NCBI GenBank assembly: GCA_020161135.1
Contig: JAIUOB010000002.1
Span: 124,001 to 188,000 of the forward strand
DNA: 64,000 bases
Direction: 5' to 3'
Origin: Gemmatimonadota bacterium
GTDB lineage: Bacteria; Gemmatimonadota; Gemmatimonadetes; Gemmatimonadales; Gemmatimonadaceae
Of the stretch, positions 28,836 to 37,658 are shown in pieces. The translations under genes and the position numbers were made by a program. The notes under the pieces were generated by a model, which ran no database searches, was not told the DNA's origin, and was given only the letters and a program-made list of their open reading frames with translations. Each line of letters opens with the position of its first letter. Position 1 is the first letter of the stretch.

Positions 28836-29758
28836 CCGCCGCCCTCCCGCCCGTCGACAATCACCAGCCTCCGTCGCCCGCCACCACGGTCGACGCGTTG
28901 CTGGCGCTGGGTGTGGCCGCCTGTCCCCTGTGCCACGCCACGTTGCGCACCGTCGAGGTGACTGCGGTGGCCTGCACCGCCTGCGCCACGCGGTTCGCGG
29001 TACGCGGCAGCGTGCTCGACCTGCGCCCGCCGCAGCGCGAATCGGTGCAGGACGACGAAGGATTCTGGGAAGACCACTGGAGCGACGACCGCCAGGAGAC
29101 GCTCGTCCAGCGGTTCTTCTCGTGGTACCGCAAGGCGGTGTTCGCACGCACGGTTGCGTACTTCGTGCAGCGCTACTTTCCGGCGCGCGCCGTGCTCGTC
29201 GAGGCGGGCTCGGGCACGGCGGAAACGTCGATGCGCATCGACACGGCGCAGGACGGTCGCCAGCTCGTGGCGCTGGACCTCATCCCGGCGGTGCTCACTC
29301 GGGTGCACCCCATCATGCATCACCGGCTCGCGGGGGACATCTTCCGCCTGCCGCTCGCCGACGACTCGGTGGACGGCATCTGGAACGTCGGCGTGATGGA
29401 GCACTTCACGCATCCGCAGATCGACGCGATCCTCGCCGAGTTCCGGCGCGTGCTGCGCCCGGGCGGGCGCATCATCCTGCTGTGGCCGGGCTCGGACTCG
29501 ATCCCGCAGAAGATGCTCGAGGCGGTCGCGTTCGTCGTGAACACGCTCAAGGGCACGCGCGCCCAGCAGGAACAGTTCCGGTTCCATCCGCCGGAGATCT
29601 CGCGGCTGCGCTCCCGCCGGCACGGTCGTGAGGTCATGTCGCGCAACGGCTTCGACACGGTCACGGTCGATCCCGGCATCTACAGCCTGATGGCGTTCAA
29701 GACGGTCGTGGCCGAGAAGCCGCGTGCCGGCAGTGCCACCTCCCGCAGCCTTCCCTGA
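28832..29758 (+). CDS. SAM-dependent methyltransferase with N-terminal zinc ribbon
   Basis: A 308-residue protein. A Trm112-like zinc ribbon at residues 31-51 has Cys31, Cys34, Cys48 and Cys51. A class I methyltransferase follows: motif I LVEAGSGTAETS near residue 122, LAGDIFRLPLADDSVDGIWN as the motif II/III region, and VLRPGGRIILLWPG. ATGA at 28832 overlaps the stop of the GT-C-like gene. Similar proteins occur in glycan and lipid-modification loci. The substrate is unknown. Confidence 0.82.
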   Translation: MTAALPPVDNHQPPSPATTVDALLALGVAACPLCHATLRTVEVTAVACTACATRFAVRGSVLDLRPPQRESVQDDEGFWEDHWSDDRQETLVQRFFSWYRKAVFARTVAYFVQRYFPARAVLVEAGSGTAETSMRIDTAQDGRQLVALDLIPAVLTRVHPIMHHRLAGDIFRLPLADDSVDGIWNVGVMEHFTHPQIDAILAEFRRVLRPGGRIILLWPGSDSIPQKMLEAVAFVVNTLKGTRAQQEQFRFHPPEISRLRSRRHGREVMSRNGFDTVTVDPGIYSLMAFKTVVAEKPRAGSATSRSLP

Positions 29759-29769
29759 CCCGCCCCGCC

Positions 29770-30834
29770 ATGTCGCGCAACATCCTCATCACCGGCGGCG
29801 CCGGCTTCATCGGCGTGAACGCGGCCGATCGCTTCCTGCGGGCCGGAGAGCATGTCACGATCCTCGACAACTTCCGCCGTGCCGGCACGCGCGAGAACGC
29901 GCGCTGGCTGCGTGAGGTGCACGGCGATCGGGTGCGTATCGTCGAGGGCGACATCCGTGACACCGACGACCGCCTCGTGCGCCTCGCCGACGGTGCCGAT
30001 GTCCTGCTGCACCTCGCCGCGCAGGTCGCCGTGACCACGAGCGTGCGGGACCCGCGGGAGGACTTCGACATCAACGCGCTCGGCACCTTCAACGTCGTCG
30101 AGGCGGCGCGACGCGCCGAATCGCAGCCGATCGTCCTGTACGCCTCCACGAACAAGGTGTACGGCAAGATGGCCGACGTGGCCGTGGCCGAGCGCGACGG
30201 GCGCTGGGCCTATCGGGACTTCGACGGGGGCATTCCGGAGTCGCGGCCGCTGGAGTTCTACTCGCCGTACGGCTGCTCCAAGGGCGCCGGCGACCAGTAC
30301 GTGCTCGACTATGCCCGCATCTACGGGCTGCGCACGGTCGTCTTCCGCCAGTCCTGCATCTACGGACCACATCAGTTCGGCATCGAAGATCAGGGGTGGG
30401 TGGCCTGGTTCAGCATCCAGGCCATGCGGCAGCGCCCGTTCACCATCTATGGCGACGGCAAGCAGGTCCGTGATGTGCTCTTTGTCGACGACCTGATGTC
30501 CGCCTATGAGGCGGCGATCCAACACATCGACGTCACGTCGGGGCAGGCCTACAACATCGGCGGCGGCCCGGAGAACACGCTGTCCCTGCTGGAGCTGGTC
30601 GACCTGCTCACGGCGAAGTTCGGCACGAAGCCTGCATTTGGTTTCGACGCGTGGCGTCCGGGTGACCAGCTCGTCTATGTCAGTGACATCGCGAAGGCCC
30701 GGGCCGATTTCGGCTGGACGCCGCGCGTCACGGCCAGCGAGGGGATCGACCGCCTCCTGACGTGGCTCAACGAGAATCGCCAGATTTTCGACGTGCTCGA
30801 TGCGCTCGCGGCCGAAGCGGCCTCGGCGCGCTGA
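29770..30834 (+). CDS. NAD-dependent sugar epimerase/dehydratase (extended SDR)
   Basis: A 354-residue extended short-chain dehydrogenase. The dinucleotide-binding motif GGAGFIG is at residues 9-15 and the catalytic Tyr167-x3-Lys171 is in PYGCSKGAGD, with the Ser/Thr partner in YASTNKVYG. The latter, together with SCIYGPHQFGIEDQGWVAWF, strongly recalls CDP-paratose/CDP-tyvelose 2-epimerases. It would interconvert nucleotide sugars in the cytosol for surface glycans. It lies 11 bp after the methyltransferase gene and 15 bp before the GT2 gene, in one operon. The nucleotide sugar is not proven. Confidence 0.88.
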   Translation: MSRNILITGGAGFIGVNAADRFLRAGEHVTILDNFRRAGTRENARWLREVHGDRVRIVEGDIRDTDDRLVRLADGADVLLHLAAQVAVTTSVRDPREDFDINALGTFNVVEAARRAESQPIVLYASTNKVYGKMADVAVAERDGRWAYRDFDGGIPESRPLEFYSPYGCSKGAGDQYVLDYARIYGLRTVVFRQSCIYGPHQFGIEDQGWVAWFSIQAMRQRPFTIYGDGKQVRDVLFVDDLMSAYEAAIQHIDVTSGQAYNIGGGPENTLSLLELVDLLTAKFGTKPAFGFDAWRPGDQLVYVSDIAKARADFGWTPRVTASEGIDRLLTWLNENRQIFDVLDALAAEAASAR

Positions 30835-30849
30835 ACCATCCACGCCTTC

Positions 30850-31650
30850 ATGTCCACACGTCCCGCAGGTTCCGGAGAATCCGTCGCCATGACCACCCTG
30901 AGTGTCATCATCCCCGCGCGCAACGAGGAGGAGACGCTGCCGATGGTCCTGGCGGATCTCAATGCCACCATCGCCACGCTCACCGACCAGGTGGTCGAGG
31001 TCATCGTGGTCGACGACCGTTCGACCGACCGGACGGCTGAGATCGCGAAGAGCTTTGGCGCGCGGGTAGTGCAGAACACGAGCGGCCGGAGCGGCAAGGG
31101 GATGGCGCTGCGCGCGGGCTTCGAGGCGGCGCAGGGCACCCTGCTGGTCATGATGGACGCCGACTACTCGCACCGCGCCGAGGAGCTCCCCGTATTCCTC
31201 GAGGCGATGAAGCCCGGCGTCGGCCTCGTCATCGGGTCGCGTGTGGTGGGCGGCAGCGAGGAGTATCACCATGTGCGCGCCCTTGGCAACGTGTTCCTGA
31301 GCGCCGCCGTGGGGCTGTTCATGGGGCGCTATCTCTCGGACGCGCTGAACGGCTACAAGCTGTTCCGCCGCGAGGTGTTCACCGACTTCCGCTACACGTC
31401 GGCCAACTTCGAGATCGAGATCGAGATCATCGCCAACACGCTGCGCAGCGGGTCGCGCGTGGTGGAGGTGTCGAGCCACGAGCGCGCGCGCGCTGGCGGC
31501 GAGATGAAGAGCCGCGTGGTGCGCCACGGGACGCGCTTCCTCGCGCGCATCATCTGGGAAGGGATGCGCGGCGTGAAGGCCATCAAGCGCGCCCCGAGCT
31601 CCGCGACCGCCGCGTCGGCGGTCAGTGTCCCGACATCGGCGACGAAGTAG
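30850..31650 (+). CDS. Glycosyltransferase family 2 (dolichyl-phosphate-mannose-synthase-like)
   Basis: A 266-residue GT-A enzyme: LSVIIPARNEEETLP, VVDDRSTDRTAEIA, the metal-binding MDADYSHRAEELP and DALNGYKLFRREVF. Relatives pass a sugar from a nucleotide donor to polyprenyl phosphate. A downstream ATG at 30889, with GGAG about 11 nt before it, would remove 13 non-conserved residues and may be the real start. The 3' end overlaps the convergent propeller gene by 29 bases, which is tight for two expressed convergent genes. Confidence 0.87.
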   Translation: MSTRPAGSGESVAMTTLSVIIPARNEEETLPMVLADLNATIATLTDQVVEVIVVDDRSTDRTAEIAKSFGARVVQNTSGRSGKGMALRAGFEAAQGTLLVMMDADYSHRAEELPVFLEAMKPGVGLVIGSRVVGGSEEYHHVRALGNVFLSAAVGLFMGRYLSDALNGYKLFRREVFTDFRYTSANFEIEIEIIANTLRSGSRVVEVSSHERARAGGEMKSRVVRHGTRFLARIIWEGMRGVKAIKRAPSSATAASAVSVPTSATK

Positions 31651-33622
31651 CGCGCGGCGGCCGCGGACCGCGCGGCAGCGCACAGCGCAACACATCGGCG
31701 AGGGGCACCGCTTCGACGGTGCCCTCGCGACTCGCGAGAAAGGCCGCCCCCGCGCCCACGGCCGGCCCGCTCCGGTCGAAGCCCACGGCACGGCGCGCTG
31801 CGCACCACACCCCGCCGCGCACGGCATCGCGCACCTCGAGCGTGCCGTCCATGGCGGTCACGATGGCGCGCGTGCCATAGAGCAGCGCCGGCCCGCGCGC
31901 GAGATGCGCCGGCGCGCTCCAGCGCACGCGCCCGTCCCGCGGGTCGAAGCCGACGGTGACATCGGCCTCCGGCAGGACCGCGAGGCCGATCGAGTCCGAC
32001 AGCGACGCGGTGCCCGCGGTGTGCCCGTCCACCCAGCGCACCTTCGGAAAGTTCGGTGTGCGCCAGCGTTCTTCGCCGGTGGCGAGGTCGAGCGCGATGA
32101 GTCGCTGCCCGCCGTGCTCGGTGCTCACGACGGGAAAGAGCGCCGTGGTCACGAGGCGTCGCGCCAGCGCGAACGGCGCTGCACGGAACTCGGCCCACGA
32201 GAGGTTGCCGATCGTGGTGACCGCACTCAGCACCACCTGACCATCCGCGATGGCACTGGCCGCGTGCCCCATCATGCGGTGGCCCGGAAAAGTGCGGCAC
32301 CAGAGCCGCCGCAGCGTGGGCGCGAGCACCGCGCATGCGGCGTCGTGCTCGAGCGTGAACACCACGGTGTCGCCCGAAGCAGCGGGGGGTGCCATGACCA
32401 CGCCGCCCGGCAGCGTGTCCTCCGCGAGCAGCCGCCCGTCGGCGAGCGCGCGCGTGCGGATGATGCCGAGCGCGGTGCCGTAGACGAGCACCGAATCGCG
32501 CAGCAGTGGCCCCGACATGTTCGAACTCTCGTCGAAGCGCGTCCAGCGGAGTTGCCCGGTGGCGAGGTCGTACACGCTGGTGCCCGAGGGCGCGCGTCCG
32601 GTGAACGAACGGTGGTTGTCGCCAAAGCCCACGGCCGCGACGCGTCCGTCGGAGACGATGTCCATGTGCACCCAACTCGGCACGCGCGACGTCCAGCGTG
32701 GGCGACCGGTGGCGACATCGAGGGCGACCACGGCGCCGCTGCCATGCGCGCCGATGAGCGCGAGGTCGCCGGCGAGGCTCACCGCGCTGCGAATCGGCCC
32801 GTCGATGCGATAGCTCCAGCGCGGTGGTGCGGGCGTCGACGCCGCTGTGTCTGCGGACCCGCGCGCGTCGCTGGCCTGGCGGGCATCGTGCGCGCCATTG
32901 CGGCGGTACTGGGTCCAGCCCGTGGCGTCGGCGGCCAGGGGCGCGAGCGGCGACGGCGTCGGGTCGATCACGCGAGTGATGGCGCGAAAGCTTTGGGCCG
33001 CTGGTGCGACCGGACGCTCGCCGCATTCGCGCATCTCCTCGAGCGCGGGCTCCGCGACACACGCGGCCGTGCCGTCGGGCGTGCGCGCCCACACGTACAT
33101 GCGCACGCTGTCCCGCAGGCGCGCCACGCGCACCCCCGGCGGGAACGCCCAGCTGGCAGGAATCGCCAGTGTGCCGCCCGCGGGCCAACTGCTGCTGTCG
33201 GTGAGGAGCCGGTGCTGCGCCACGCGCGCCGCCCAGCGGGCGCGCTCGTCGTCGGCCAGGCGCGCGAACGCGGTGCTGTCCGACGCGGTGGCCACGTTGT
33301 CCGCGCTGCGCGGCGGCCAGTGATCGGTGCTGCGCGCGGACTCCCACTCGAGCCGCGCGCGGGCGCCGGCCATGCCCACGAGCAGGAGCGTGAGGAGGAG
33401 CGCCCCGACGCGCGCCGGGAACCACGCGCGCTGCGCGAGCCAGCTGATGCACACCAGGAGCAGCACGCCGGGGAGCAGCGCAGCCCGGCCGCGCGGGAGC
33501 CACTCGAAATACTCCGCGTCGTGCGGACCGGCGATGAACCAGAGCACGGCAGCGCCGGCGCCCACCAGGCAGAGCAACGTGAGCGGGCGCGGTGCCGCGC
33601 GCGGAGCGGTCCGTGGAGACAT
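31622..33622 (-). CDS. PQQ-like beta-propeller repeat protein with N-terminal membrane anchor
   Basis: A 666-residue protein with three hydrophobic segments in the first 90 residues and then a large extracytoplasmic part. From about residue 240 it shows repeated beta-propeller blades of the PQQ/quinoprotein type (VVALDVATGRPRWTSRV, YDLATGQLRWTRFD, LIALDLATGEERWRTPN, VGFDPRDGRVRWSAP). Such propellers occur both in real PQQ dehydrogenases and as binding scaffolds; no PQQ or calcium-binding signature was recognised, so a scaffold or binding role is likelier. The ATG at 33622 is set by a TAGATT box 6 nt upstream. It is divergent from the EEP gene. Confidence 0.8.
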   Translation of the reverse strand: MSPRTAPRAAPRPLTLLCLVGAGAAVLWFIAGPHDAEYFEWLPRGRAALLPGVLLLVCISWLAQRAWFPARVGALLLTLLLVGMAGARARLEWESARSTDHWPPRSADNVATASDSTAFARLADDERARWAARVAQHRLLTDSSSWPAGGTLAIPASWAFPPGVRVARLRDSVRMYVWARTPDGTAACVAEPALEEMRECGERPVAPAAQSFRAITRVIDPTPSPLAPLAADATGWTQYRRNGAHDARQASDARGSADTAASTPAPPRWSYRIDGPIRSAVSLAGDLALIGAHGSGAVVALDVATGRPRWTSRVPSWVHMDIVSDGRVAAVGFGDNHRSFTGRAPSGTSVYDLATGQLRWTRFDESSNMSGPLLRDSVLVYGTALGIIRTRALADGRLLAEDTLPGGVVMAPPAASGDTVVFTLEHDAACAVLAPTLRRLWCRTFPGHRMMGHAASAIADGQVVLSAVTTIGNLSWAEFRAAPFALARRLVTTALFPVVSTEHGGQRLIALDLATGEERWRTPNFPKVRWVDGHTAGTASLSDSIGLAVLPEADVTVGFDPRDGRVRWSAPAHLARGPALLYGTRAIVTAMDGTLEVRDAVRGGVWCAARRAVGFDRSGPAVGAGAAFLASREGTVEAVPLADVLRCALPRGPRPPRATSSPMSGH

Positions 33623-33634
33623 GCGCACAATCTA
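33623..33634 (-). promoter_or_regulatory. -10-like box for the propeller gene (probable leaderless start)
   Basis: On the minus strand TAGATT (33634-33629) is followed by GTGCGC and the ATG at 33622. A GTG at 33628 would begin inside this gap, so the box favours the ATG. Confidence 0.5.
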
Positions 33635-33687
33635 CGCGGACGGCAGCGTACATTGGGACGCCGGCACTCCCTCCCTTCCGTCACCGC

Positions 33688-35112
33688 GTGTCCACCGACT
33701 CCTTCGACGTCACCTGCCAGTGCGGCGTGGTCTACCACACCGACACGGCCCACATTGGCCAGCAGATCCGCTGCCGCTGCGGCGCGCGCGTGACGGTCTA
33801 TCCGCCGTCCGACATCGGCGACGTGTCGGAGACACGCAGCGCGCCAGGCGACCGCCCGACGTCGGGGTCGCGGCGCCGGCGGCGCACCACGGTGGGTCCC
33901 GAGAGCGCCCATGCGCGCTTTCTGCAGGAACAGCTCGACGCCGACCGCTGGTGGATCCGCCTGCGACGATGGCGTCCGGGGCAGTCCTTCGCCGGGGCAC
34001 GCACCTTCGGGCGCGCGCAAACGCACGCCACGCGGCGCGTCGCACGGATCGCGGAGTGGGGAGCCGTTGCCTGGACCGGGGCGTTGGCGCTCTGGTGGCT
34101 GGTGTGGCGCGTGACGGCGGAGACCTTCCTGCCATCGGCGCTGTTCACCTTCGGCCCGCGATGGGTCGTGCTGCTCCCGGCCGCGGTGCTGGTGCCCCTC
34201 GCGCTGTGGACGTCGCGTCGCGCGCTCGGTGTGCTCGCCGTGGGCCTGTGCATCGCGGCGTGGCCGTTGCTCGGGTTGCGGGTCGCCGTGCCCCCCGCCG
34301 GGCTCAGCGCGCCGCCGGCGGCGGCGGCCGGCGCATTGCGCGTGCTCTCCCTCAACGTGCTGGGCGGCGCGGCGGTGCTCGAGCGACTCGACGACATTCG
34401 CGCGCGCTACGCGCCGGACCTGTTGGCGCTGCAGGAGTGCGGACCCGCCATCGCGGAGGCCCTCGAGGCGCGCCGCGACTGGCACGTGGTGCGCGTGGGC
34501 AGGCTGTGCAGCGTGAGCCGCTGGCCGCTCACCTTTCTCGACACCATGCCGCGCGCGGCCTTTGCGCGCGTGGCGGCCTACGGCGCCGGCGGCACGGGCC
34601 AGGTGCTGCGGGTGCAGGTGGCGCATCCCGCCGGCCCGTTCACGTTCGTCAACGTGCACCTCGAAACCGCGCGCAAGGGGCTCGAGGGGCTCGTGTCGTC
34701 GCAGGGGATCCTCGACGACGACGGCCTCGGGCTCGCCACGTCGCCCGTGCCCAGCGCGGGCGGCGCGGCCCGCGCGGAGCTCAATGCCATGGTGCGCGAA
34801 CGTGAGTCGGAGCGTGCCGCGATGTGGTCAGCGCGGCACGCCGAGCGCGAGCCCGTGCTCGTCGCGGGCGACTTCAACATGCCGGTGGAGAGCGCGATCT
34901 ACCGTGCGCACTGGTCGGCGCTCACCAACGCGTTCGACGCGCGCGGCACGGGCTTCGGCTACACCAAGCGCGATGGCCGGTGGCTGCGCGTGCGCATCGA
35001 TCATGTGCTCGCGGCGCCGCGCTGGTTCGCCGTCTCGGGGGCCTGGTTGGGCGAGGACGTCGGGTCGGACCACCTGCCGATGGTGGCGGACGTCACGCGC
35101 CGGCAACCGTAA
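33688..35112 (+). CDS. Endonuclease/exonuclease/phosphatase-family protein with N-terminal zinc ribbon and membrane segments
   Basis: A 474-residue protein from a GTG at 33688. Residues about 8-32 form a short zinc ribbon (CQCG and CRCG). Three hydrophobic segments follow (about 115-135, 145-165, 172-195). Then comes an EEP domain: LRVLSLNVLGG, LLALQECGPAI (the metal-binding Glu), FVNVHLET, VAGDFNMPVES and the final GSDHLPMVADV with the catalytic Asp-His pair. The EEP domain hydrolyses phosphodiesters, either nucleic acid or phospholipid headgroups. After three membrane passes it would face outside, like EndA/sphingomyelinase-type surface enzymes. TACATT at 33650-33655 may be the -10 with a leader of roughly 25 nt. 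Confidence 0.82.
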   Translation: MSTDSFDVTCQCGVVYHTDTAHIGQQIRCRCGARVTVYPPSDIGDVSETRSAPGDRPTSGSRRRRRTTVGPESAHARFLQEQLDADRWWIRLRRWRPGQSFAGARTFGRAQTHATRRVARIAEWGAVAWTGALALWWLVWRVTAETFLPSALFTFGPRWVVLLPAAVLVPLALWTSRRALGVLAVGLCIAAWPLLGLRVAVPPAGLSAPPAAAAGALRVLSLNVLGGAAVLERLDDIRARYAPDLLALQECGPAIAEALEARRDWHVVRVGRLCSVSRWPLTFLDTMPRAAFARVAAYGAGGTGQVLRVQVAHPAGPFTFVNVHLETARKGLEGLVSSQGILDDDGLGLATSPVPSAGGAARAELNAMVRERESERAAMWSARHAEREPVLVAGDFNMPVESAIYRAHWSALTNAFDARGTGFGYTKRDGRWLRVRIDHVLAAPRWFAVSGAWLGEDVGSDHLPMVADVTRRQP

Positions 35113-35385
35113 GAAGCCCTGATGACGGCGCGACCGGGCGCTTGGACGGACGCGCGCCGGCAGTCCGGACCGGACGGGAGTCCCCGGCGGTGCCCGGCGG
35201 TCCGATCCGCCGATTCGGACCGTCACCATCGGACTGTCACAGGATCTTCGCGGCCGGAACCGGGTTGTACAGGGGTGTGTTGGACGGGTGCGCGGCGGTC
35301 GCGTGGCCGCGACGCGCAGCGGGTCGCACACTTCTCATGCGCTCGACTCTCGACACGCACTTACTTCTCGCAGGGAGCAGCACCA
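35113..35385 (+). promoter_or_regulatory. Spacer with candidate ECF-type promoter ahead of the fasciclin gene
   Basis: A 273-bp spacer. GGAACC at 35256-35261 with GTTGGA 17 bp downstream (35279-35284) looks like an ECF-sigma promoter (GGAAC core). The leader would be about 95 nt and ends with a purine-rich AGGGAG around 35372-35377 before the ATG at 35386. The part 35150-35220 is dense in short CCGG-type inverted repeats. No gene seen. Confidence 0.3.
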
Positions 35386-35871
35386 ATGCGGATCCGTACG
35401 ATGCTGGCGGCAGTGGTGACCTTCGCGGTGGCCGCGCCGACGCTGCAGGCACAGGACAAGGACATCGTCGAGACGGCGGTGGCGGCGGGCTCGTTCAAGA
35501 CGCTGGCCAAGCTGCTCGGTGACGCCGGGCTGATCGAGACGCTCAAGGGCCCGGGCCCGTTCACGGTGTTCGCCCCCACCGACGAGGCGTTCGCGAAGGT
35601 GCCGGTCGCGACGCTCGAGGCGCTGGGCAAGGACAAGGCGAAGCTCAAGAACGTGCTGCTGTACCACGTCGTCGCCGGCAAGGTCATGGCGGCGGACGCG
35701 CTCAAGCTCGCGGGCAAGGGCGCGAAGACGGTCGAGGGGTCGGAAGCCAAGATCTCCGTCATGGGCAGCACGCCGATGATCAACAACGCGCACATCGTGA
35801 AGACGGACATCCTCGCGAAGAATGGCGTGATTCACGTCATCGACGCGGTGGTCCTGCCGCCCGCGAAGTAA
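35386..35871 (+). CDS. Secreted fasciclin (FAS1) domain protein
   Basis: A 161-residue protein with a clear signal peptide (residues 1-22, cleavage after LQA-Q) and one FAS1 domain. The H1 motif is [13 protein letters not shown] and the H2 region is [10 protein letters not shown]; the domain ends with [17 protein letters not shown]1 proteins are extracellular adhesion or structural modules. The ATG at 35386 has an AGGGAG stretch upstream, one of the few good ribosome sites in the window, which fits strong expression. A hairpin 17 bp after the stop may end the transcript. Confidence 0.93.
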   Translation: MRIRTMLAAVVTFAVAAPTLQAQDKDIVETAVAAGSFKTLAKLLGDAGLIETLKGPGPFTVFAPTDEAFAKVPVATLEALGKDKAKLKNVLLYHVVAGKVMAADALKLAGKGAKTVEGSEAKISVMGSTPMINNAHIVKTDILAKNGVIHVIDAVVLPPAK

Positions 35872-35888
35872 GCACGCTGGTCGTGGTT

Positions 35889-35914
35889 GCGTCGGCCGGG
35901 TAACCGGCCGACGC
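35889..35914 (+). terminator. Hairpin after the fasciclin gene (11-bp stem, GTAA loop)
   Basis: GCGTCGGCCGG (35889-35899) pairs perfectly with CCGGCCGACGC (35904-35914); the loop GTAA is of the stable GNRA type. It starts 17 bp after the stop of the fasciclin gene. There is no T-run. It probably ends or stabilises the fasciclin mRNA. Confidence 0.55.
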
Positions 35915-35925
35915 GAGGCGCAGTA

Positions 35926-35953
35926 GGTTGGGGGCGACCCTTCGCCCCCAACC
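35926..35953 (+). promoter_or_regulatory. Hairpin over the start region of the amidohydrolase gene
   Basis: GGTTGGGGGCGA (35926-35937) pairs perfectly with TCGCCCCCAACC (35942-35953), loop CCCT. The ATG at 35955 lies one base after the stem, so the fold would cover any ribosome site. TAGGTT at 35924-35929 and a TTG at 35928 with GAGG 9 nt upstream suggest alternative starts. It may control translation or be a second terminator. Confidence 0.45.
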
Positions 35954-35954
35954 G

Positions 35955-37643
35955 ATGCGCCGTTTTTCGTTTTGCACGACACTCGCCGCGGCCTGCGCGC
36001 CGCTGGCCGTCGCCACGCAGACTCTCGCCGCGCAGGCGTCGCTGCCGGCCGATCTCATCGTCACCAACGCCCGCGTCTACACGGTGGACGACGCGCGCCC
36101 GCTCGTGGACGCCTTCGCGGTGCGCGGTGGCCGCATCGTCTTCACCGGATCGTCGCGCGAAGCCGCCGTGTACCGTGGCAGCGCCACCCGCGTGCTCGAC
36201 GCCGGCGGCCGGACCGTCATTCCGGGCATGGTGGACGCCCACGCGCACTTCGCGGGGCTCGCGCAGACGCTGCGCGCCGTCGACCTGACCGGCACACGCA
36301 GCGAGGACGAGGTCATCGCGCGCGTCGTCGAGCGCGCCCGGGCACTGCCGGCCGGGACGTGGATCACCGGACGCGGGTGGGACCAGAACGCGTGGGCCGA
36401 CACGCGCTTCCCCACGCATGCGAAGCTGTCGGCCGCCGTGCCCAACCATCCGGTCGTGCTCACGCGGGTCGACGGACATGCGAACTTCGTGAACGCCGCC
36501 GCCATGCAGCGCGCGGGGGTCACGCGCGCCACGCGCGACCCGGACGGCGGCAAGATCCAGCGTGACGCGCAAGGCGACCCGACCGGTGTCTTCATCGACC
36601 GCGCGCAGGGGCTCGTGGGCGACAAGGTGCCGGCGCTCACGCGCGAGGAGCTGCGCACGTCGCTCAAGGACGCCATCGCGCTCATGCACGGCCTGGGGCT
36701 CACCGGCATGCACGACGCCGGCGCGTCGCGCGGTGCGATCGACCTGTTCGAGGACATGGCGCAGAAGAACGAGCTGCGCCTCCGCCTGTACGTCATGATC
36801 GGCGGCGACGCGGCCGCGCTGCAGCACTACTTCGCCCGCGGCCCGCAGAGCGGCCTCCACGGCGGCCAGCTGTGGCTGCGCGCCGTGAAGCTGTACGCCG
36901 ATGGCGCGATGGGCTCGCGCGGCGCCGCGCTGCTCGAGCCGTACAGCGACGATGCCAACAACACCGGCCTCCTGCTGAGCGCCCCCGCGCACATCCGCGA
37001 GGTGGCCGAACGCGGCTTGGCGGCAGGCTTCCAGATCAACACGCACGCCATCGGCGACCGCGGCAATCGCGTGGTGCTCGACGCGTACGAGCAGGCGCTC
37101 GCCAAGACACCCAGGGCCGACCACCGCTTCCGCGTGGAGCACGCGCAGATCCTGCACTACGACGACATCCCGCGCTTCGCACAGCTCGGCGTGATTCCGA
37201 GCATGCAGGCCAGCCATCAGTCGAGCGACATGTACTGGATCGGCAAGCGACTCGGGCCGACCCGCCTGTATGGCGCCTACGCCTGGCAGTCGCTGCTCGC
37301 GACGGGCGTGGTGATTCCCAACGGTTCCGACTTTCCCGTGGAGCAGGTGAATCCGCTCATCTCGTTCCATGCCGCCATCGCGCGACAGGACGCGCGCGAC
37401 TGGCCCGCCGGCGGCTGGTATCCCGAGCAGCGCATGTCCCGCGAGGATGCGCTGCGCAGCATGACGATCTGGCCGGCCTACGCCGGCTTCCAGGAGAAGG
37501 AGCTCGGCTCGATCACTCCGGGCAAGTACGCCGATTTCGTGCTGCTCGACCAGGACATCATGCGCGTACCCGCCGAGCTCGTGCTGAACACGAAGGTGGT
37601 GGCGACGTACGTGGGAGGGGTGGAGGTGTTCGGCAGGAAGTGA
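35955..37643 (+). CDS. Exported amidohydrolase (YtcJ-like, amidohydrolase 3 family)
   Basis: A 562-residue metal-dependent hydrolase with a signal peptide (about residues 1-27, TLAAQA). The fold's landmarks are present: DLIVTNARVYTVDD at the start, the metal-binding VIPGMVDAHAHFAGL, a lysine in AVKLYADGAMGSRG, NTHAIGDRGN, EHAQI and NGSDFPVEQVNP, and the closing ITPGKYADFVLLDQD. Members hydrolyse amide or ester bonds in varied small molecules; the substrate is unknown. The signal peptide implies a periplasmic place. A TTG at 35928 is an alternative start. It is followed by a long palindromic element. Confidence 0.9.
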   Translation: MRRFSFCTTLAAACAPLAVATQTLAAQASLPADLIVTNARVYTVDDARPLVDAFAVRGGRIVFTGSSREAAVYRGSATRVLDAGGRTVIPGMVDAHAHFAGLAQTLRAVDLTGTRSEDEVIARVVERARALPAGTWITGRGWDQNAWADTRFPTHAKLSAAVPNHPVVLTRVDGHANFVNAAAMQRAGVTRATRDPDGGKIQRDAQGDPTGVFIDRAQGLVGDKVPALTREELRTSLKDAIALMHGLGLTGMHDAGASRGAIDLFEDMAQKNELRLRLYVMIGGDAAALQHYFARGPQSGLHGGQLWLRAVKLYADGAMGSRGAALLEPYSDDANNTGLLLSAPAHIREVAERGLAAGFQINTHAIGDRGNRVVLDAYEQALAKTPRADHRFRVEHAQILHYDDIPRFAQLGVIPSMQASHQSSDMYWIGKRLGPTRLYGAYAWQSLLATGVVIPNGSDFPVEQVNPLISFHAAIARQDARDWPAGGWYPEQRMSREDALRSMTIWPAYAGFQEKELGSITPGKYADFVLLDQDIMRVPAELVLNTKVVATYVGGVEVFGRK

Positions 37644-37658
37644 GCGTACGCGGGGAAA

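Noticed and set aside
31622-33622. PQQ-dependent dehydrogenase
   Set aside because: Propeller blades are present, but I see no PQQ/calcium-binding signature, so it is called only a PQQ-like repeat protein.
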